The notes under the pieces were generated by a model that worked only from the letters and a program-made list of their open reading frames with translations, did no database searches and was not told the DNA's origin. Source: a bacterium (lineage in GTDB: Bacteria > Spirochaetota > UBA4802 > UBA5550). Taken from it: a stretch of 9,639 nt of DNA. The DNA lies in NCBI GenBank assembly GCA_024224995.1, contig JAAENB010000689.1, forward strand, positions 1-9,639, given 5' to 3'. Positions 6,504-9,639 of this stretch are shown one piece after another (the stretch's first letter is position 1; every line of letters starts with the position of its first letter). Made by a program: the position numbers and the translations under genes.

Positions 6504-6941
6504 TTATTTCATCAAAAAATTGGGGTCTATTTCTATTAGAACTACAGCTTTTGGATTTATGGGATATACAAGATCAAAGATCTCTCCTCTGGATATTGTT
6601 GGATATATCTCCGCAATTTTAAATTTTCCGGCCAGAATAGTCATTTTTGGGTCATTATAAATATGCCCAATAAGCCCTTTTTTAAAAAGATTATTCTCAT
6701 ATTCATATTTCTTATTTTCAGAGCCAAATTTAAAATAGACATATTTGGGCTCTCCCTCTTCTTTTACCACTTCACCAATTACAATATTCAGAGCCTTATA
6801 TTCCCGTTTGACTTCTTTTTTTTGAACGGAATCTTTTGGTTTTTTATGCCTGGTAACACGCTGCGATCCTGACTCGCAGGATATGATGGCAAATAGAAAT
6901 ACCAGGCTAAATAGAAGAGTAATTTTTTGAGAATATCGCAT
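6504..6941 (-). CDS. Small lipoprotein, first of a tandem paralogous pair (145 aa)
   Basis: The start is set at ATG 6941 because GGAGG at 6954-6950 is eight bases before it and the protein then begins with a proper signal, MRYSQKITLLF, ending IISC (Cys22). A longer frame from 7010 would put 23 non-signal-like residues in front. After a Lys-rich linker, the domain from about residue 52 matches the downstream protein closely: GEVVKEEGEPKYVYFKFG, GLIGHIYND, AGKFKIAEIYPTISRGEI and AVVLIEIDP. The identical ribosome-site spacing in both genes supports a tandem duplication. It lies 76 bases after the Nudix regulator gene on the same strand, so it may belong to that transcript or have its own promoter; none is clear. 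Function unknown. Confidence 0.8.
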   Translation of the reverse strand: MRYSQKITLLFSLVFLFAIISCESGSQRVTRHKKPKDSVQKKEVKREYKALNIVIGEVVKEEGEPKYVYFKFGSENKKYEYENNLFKKGLIGHIYNDPKMTILAGKFKIAEIYPTISRGEIFDLVYPINPKAVVLIEIDPNFLMK

Positions 6942-7017
6942 GAATCGTGCCTCCACATTTAGACAATTTGACAATATTTTACCCGGTTTGTAAAGAAAAA
7001 AATTACGCATGGTTTGT

Positions 7018-7740
7018 TTAGTATAGCTCTTTAATCCCGTTAAATTTCAAAAAAGCAGGCGGTCTTCCCGGAGATTTGGCTTTCCGTTTTCCCGGTAATT
7101 CTTCTATAAAATAGAGCTCTTTTAGTTTTCTTCTGAAGTTTGGCGTAAGGAGTTCCGTGCCCAGGATGATCTCGTATACCTTTTGAAGATCACTCCAGGT
7201 AAATTCTTCCGATACCAGGTTAAAGGCGATGGGGGTGTAGGATATTTTGCCTTTAAGCCGGTCCAGCAGCTCTTCAAGGATATCGGCATGGTCGAAGGCA
7301 AGCCCGGAAGGGGGTTTTCGCAGTGAAAACCAGTCCACTTCTTCTGTGTCATCAAAGCCTTTTATGTCCTGGTATGATATTTTATCATAGGGAACAAGAG
7401 CGAAATACGTTACCGTAATAATCCGCATCCGCGGGTCCCGGTCCGGGGCTCCATAGGTCTTTAATTGTTCGATATATATCTTTTTAAGATTTGTCTTTTT
7501 TCCAAGGACCCGGGCCGCGGTTTTTTCCAGGGTCTCTTTTTGGGCAACGTCAACAAAGCCCCCGGGAATTGCCCAGCAATTTCTAAAAGGGGGGTTTGTT
7601 CTCTTTACCAGCAAGACTTTCAGGTCATTTTCAATTATCGCGCAAATAGATATATCAACGGTTACGGAAGGTTTTTCATAGGCGTCCTTGTCGTAATTTG
7701 AAAGATCGTCTTTGAGTGATCTGTTTTTTATTGGTTTCAT
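7018..7740 (-). CDS. NrtR-like regulator: degenerate Nudix domain plus winged helix (240 aa)
   Basis: Residues 24-160 form a Nudix domain (VTVDISICAI, KVLLVKRTNPPF, WAIPGGFV) and carry the YGAPDRDPRMR stretch (97-106) typical of ADP-ribose-type Nudix proteins. Residues 165-240 are a winged-helix region (FTWSDLQKVYEIILG, FRRKLKEL, then the wing SPGRPPAFLKF). This architecture defines NrtR, a repressor of NAD genes that senses ADP-ribose. The Nudix box is broken: the usual RELxEE reads R77-V-L-G-K81-K82, so the metal-binding glutamates are gone, as in non-catalytic NrtR proteins. The first Glu may be E69. No NAD gene is adjacent, so its target is unknown. The ribosome site GGGAG (7755-7751) is 10 bases before the ATG and sits in a hairpin. 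The gene follows the kinase gene by 30 bases and is probably cotranscribed. A true Nudix hydrolase is the less likely alternative. Confidence 0.85.
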   Translation of the reverse strand: MKPIKNRSLKDDLSNYDKDAYEKPSVTVDISICAIIENDLKVLLVKRTNPPFRNCWAIPGGFVDVAQKETLEKTAARVLGKKTNLKKIYIEQLKTYGAPDRDPRMRIITVTYFALVPYDKISYQDIKGFDDTEEVDWFSLRKPPSGLAFDHADILEELLDRLKGKISYTPIAFNLVSEEFTWSDLQKVYEIILGTELLTPNFRRKLKELYFIEELPGKRKAKSPGRPPAFLKFNGIKELY

Positions 7741-7752
7741 AGTCTACTATCT

Positions 7753-7795
7753 CCCGGAACCAACTCCGGGTCAAGAATTTTTTAAACTGACCCGG
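7753..7795 (-). promoter_or_regulatory. Two mutually exclusive hairpins at the kinase/NrtR junction
   Basis: On the minus strand three segments follow in order: A, CCGGGTCA (7795-7788); B, TGACCCGGA (7773-7765); C, TCCGGG (7758-7753). A pairs with B (8 bp, 14-base loop), and the CCCGGA of B pairs with C (6 bp, 6-base loop). C overlaps the GGGAG ribosome site of the Nudix regulator gene, so B-C hides it and A-B frees it. B contains the kinase stop codon TGA. A ribosome finishing the kinase gene would cover B and expose the site, giving translational coupling. The pairing is seen; the function is inferred. Confidence 0.5.
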
Positions 7796-9489
7796 TATAG
7801 TTTTTCTTTGTTGATAAATAACGCCTTTGATCCCTCCTTTGCCAGTCTCATGGAAGAGTCAAAAGGGGGATCTTCTATGAGCTTTATCTCCGAATTATTA
7901 AAAAACGCTTCAACCGTAGTATCGTGTATTACGGAAACACAGAGCCCGTTCGAAAGGACCGTGAAATTTATTGAATCAATATCAACATCATTCTCAACTC
8001 TCCGGGTATAAGCGGAACAGTTCCCGGTAAAGCAGAAGGTGTAGCGGCTATAGACGCCGTTTTTTTCCGCCAGGACAATGGCGATATTGCTTGTATGCCC
8101 GCTGTCGTATAAGGCGTCAATGATCCGTGAACCGTCCAGTTCCTGTATATGGACATTGGCACAGGCTCCGGGCTTATACGGTATTGCCATCCAGCAGGTG
8201 GAAAATATATCCTGGATAATTACTCCTTTAAACATTTGCCAGGCCGGCTCAAAGATATCGCCTACCTGTTTTGTTGAATGAAGCACCTTTTCTCCCTGGC
8301 TCATCTGCATAAAAGAGTTTTCAAGCAGGGTACCGTTATGGACAGTGTATATCATTCCATTCATTTCCATACTGTCGTCTGCTTTTAATGTTCCAATGTG
8401 AGTGCCGGGAAGCGTACTAAACCGGATCTCTTTTTTTTCTTTGTCCAGTTCCGCTAAACCGGGCTCGCCGCCTTCAGCCGCGAAGAGTTCCCGTACAACA
8501 GGAGCAATCTCAAGTTCCCGTACAATATTCTTTCCCGCGTAAACCGATTCGGCAGTGAGGGCGTATCGTACGCCATTGAAATAATAGACCCCCAGGAGCG
8601 GTTTATCGCAGGTGTCCAGGCAATCGATCATAAATTTCTCCGTTCCCGTGATTATTGCCGGTATGGCTATGGCTGCCGGTACCTGCGCGTCGTAAAACGG
8701 CGGTATTGAGCGTTCGTTGTTCAGGAAAATACGGGTATACCAGTCCAGGTGCGGCTGTGGAATGAGCGCGAGATCCTGGCTATTTGCCGGGAGGCGCACA
8801 CCGGGATGAAATACGCTGATGTTGTCGTCCATCATTTTTAATGATGCTATTTCCTTGCTGCTGTAATCGGCGTGCCGTCCTTTATACGGATGGCATCCCG
8901 TATATAACTGGAAGGAAACTATGGCGAAAGAGAACCAATCGGTCAATTCACTGAATTCGTTCTTTGGCGGCTGCCGGTCCCGTACCGATTCCATAAGGGC
9001 TGTTGCCGGGCAGGTTGCTGTCTGGTATGAATTTACATCGATATAATAGGGGGTGGAAAATGTTTTATCAACAAGAAAATTCATTTCGTTATAATCAACA
9101 ACAAGAAATCCCTTTTGGTGAATTTCCATAAGGGTCTCCTGCATTTTTTTTACGAGATCAGCTATCATCTGCGGTGTTATGTTGTTCTTGTCTCGAAATG
9201 ACCTGGTAAAGAGCTTGCATAAAAATTCCGTCTCTTTAATAAAGGGCATGGTAAACCCGGCGGGCTCATCGCTTGTGCTGTCGTAGAGAACCTCCTCCGG
9301 CCCCAGTACATTGTCGATATTAATTTCTTTCAGTTCTTCGATCTTTTCTATGGGTATCATGTTTTGCGGATCATTGTATATCTTATACGCGGTTTTCCCC
9401 TTACAATAGATCGTTCCTTCTCCGCCCGCGCTTTTATAATGGTTTTTGGTTAGCGATATTGGTTTTTTTCCTTTTGTGTATACTTTCAT
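7771..9489 (-). CDS. Divergent Ser/Thr kinase-like protein, COG4248 type (572 aa)
   Basis: Residues 1-270 show kinase landmarks in order: Gly loop GGEGTIY (22-28), Lys36 in AYKIY, catalytic loop VVDYNEMNFLVD with Asp132 and Asn137 at the canonical spacing, the metal-binding position DVN (151-153) in place of DFG, and the helix-F stretch TDWFSFAIVSFQLYTGCHPYKG (183-204). The HRDLK motif is altered to VVDYN. These variants (D-x-N-x2-N, ID-x-x-SYQ, C-P) resemble the COG4248 family (E. coli YegI), often found with a VWA protein and a PP2C phosphatase. Residues about 275-572 are rich in beta structure and may be a propeller-like sensor; I do not recognise them. No membrane segment or signal is seen, so it is probably cytoplasmic. 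GAGG six bases before the ATG supports the start. Partners, if any, lie beyond 9639. Activity is likely but unproven. Confidence 0.82.
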   Translation of the reverse strand: MKVYTKGKKPISLTKNHYKSAGGEGTIYCKGKTAYKIYNDPQNMIPIEKIEELKEINIDNVLGPEEVLYDSTSDEPAGFTMPFIKETEFLCKLFTRSFRDKNNITPQMIADLVKKMQETLMEIHQKGFLVVDYNEMNFLVDKTFSTPYYIDVNSYQTATCPATALMESVRDRQPPKNEFSELTDWFSFAIVSFQLYTGCHPYKGRHADYSSKEIASLKMMDDNISVFHPGVRLPANSQDLALIPQPHLDWYTRIFLNNERSIPPFYDAQVPAAIAIPAIITGTEKFMIDCLDTCDKPLLGVYYFNGVRYALTAESVYAGKNIVRELEIAPVVRELFAAEGGEPGLAELDKEKKEIRFSTLPGTHIGTLKADDSMEMNGMIYTVHNGTLLENSFMQMSQGEKVLHSTKQVGDIFEPAWQMFKGVIIQDIFSTCWMAIPYKPGACANVHIQELDGSRIIDALYDSGHTSNIAIVLAEKNGVYSRYTFCFTGNCSAYTRRVENDVDIDSINFTVLSNGLCVSVIHDTTVEAFFNNSEIKLIEDPPFDSSMRLAKEGSKALFINKEKLYRVSLKNS

Positions 9490-9639
9490 GGTTTACCTCT
9501 CTCAAGAAACTCTTTTTCAATAAGGCCTTTTTCGGGGGATCTTACCCGGGGTGGTTTCAGAGACGTTGCAGTGCAACGCCTCTACGGGCCTGTTTCCGAA
9601 GATATTGCCCGGGTCAACACCACGGAGGGGTTAAACCCC
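9490..9639. other. Non-coding stretch upstream of the kinase gene
   Basis: Apart from the REP-like palindrome and the kinase ribosome site, this stretch contains an odd palindrome GGGGTTAAACCCC at 9627-9639 and a CCGGGTCA octamer at 9609-9616. No convincing promoter or reading frame was seen. The window ends inside or beside the GGGG palindrome, so its extent is unknown. Confidence 0.5.
9559..9583. repeat. REP/MITE-like palindrome
   Basis: AGAGACGTTGCA, one central G, then TGCAACGCCTCT: 12-base arms with a single mismatch (A9563 against C9579). Followed by ACGGGCC, it resembles the GTAGAGACGTTGCA-type palindromes scattered between genes in many bacterial genomes. It lies in the non-coding 150 bases upstream of the kinase gene. 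No transposase is seen in the window. Confidence 0.6.

Noticed and set aside
6942..7010. Longer N-terminus (ATG at 7010) for the first paired lipoprotein
   Set aside because: It lacks a ribosome site and would bury the signal peptide; ATG 6941 has GGAGG at eight bases.
7712..8011. 99-codon open frame on the plus strand
   Set aside because: It is antisense to the end of the kinase gene and the start of the NrtR-like gene, both well supported.

Overview
The window looks like a chromosomal segment of a diderm bacterium with low-to-moderate G+C. It is rich in lipoproteins: four of the eight confident genes have a signal peptide ending in a lipobox, and two of these lipoboxes are loose (FFSC, IISC). 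There is also an outer-membrane-barrel-like protein. This mix fits Spirochaetota best, but that is an inference; nothing here fixes the taxon. No rRNA, tRNA, CRISPR array, transposase or integrase was seen.

Layout. (1) Positions 1-2985, minus strand: a two-gene unit with a 557-residue lipoprotein (1312-2985) followed, after 4 bases, by an exported Tyr/Phe-rich beta-barrel-like protein (start at 1307) that runs off the left edge. A terminator-like hairpin lies just inside the barrel gene. (2) Positions 2986-3526: an A/T-rich control region with a 28-bp palindrome beside an A15 run, a tandem 11-mer, a pair of 10-bp direct repeats 21 bp apart, and a near-consensus promoter. (3) Positions 3533-4570, plus strand: a lipoprotein with a stalk of 15-residue repeats and a C-terminal phage-tail-collar domain. 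(4) Positions 4611-5951: two divergent small membrane proteins of unknown role, the second ending in a PH-like soluble domain. (5) Positions 6008-6941, minus strand: two tandem paralogous small lipoproteins. (6) Positions 7018-9489, minus strand: a divergent Ser/Thr-kinase-like protein of the COG4248 type followed by a Nudix/winged-helix regulator of NrtR type with a broken catalytic box. A two-way hairpin switch covers the junction of these two genes. (7) Positions 9490-9639: a non-coding tail with a REP/MITE-like palindrome.

How they may work together: much of the window is cell-surface biology (lipoprotein plus barrel, lipid-anchored tail-fibre-like stalk, paired lipoproteins). The right-hand end is signalling: a kinase-like protein translationally coupled to an ADP-ribose-sensing-type regulator. 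The most unusual item is the lipid-anchored phage-collar protein, whose stalk repeat has the 4-4-4-3 core spacing known from YadA-type right-handed coiled coils.
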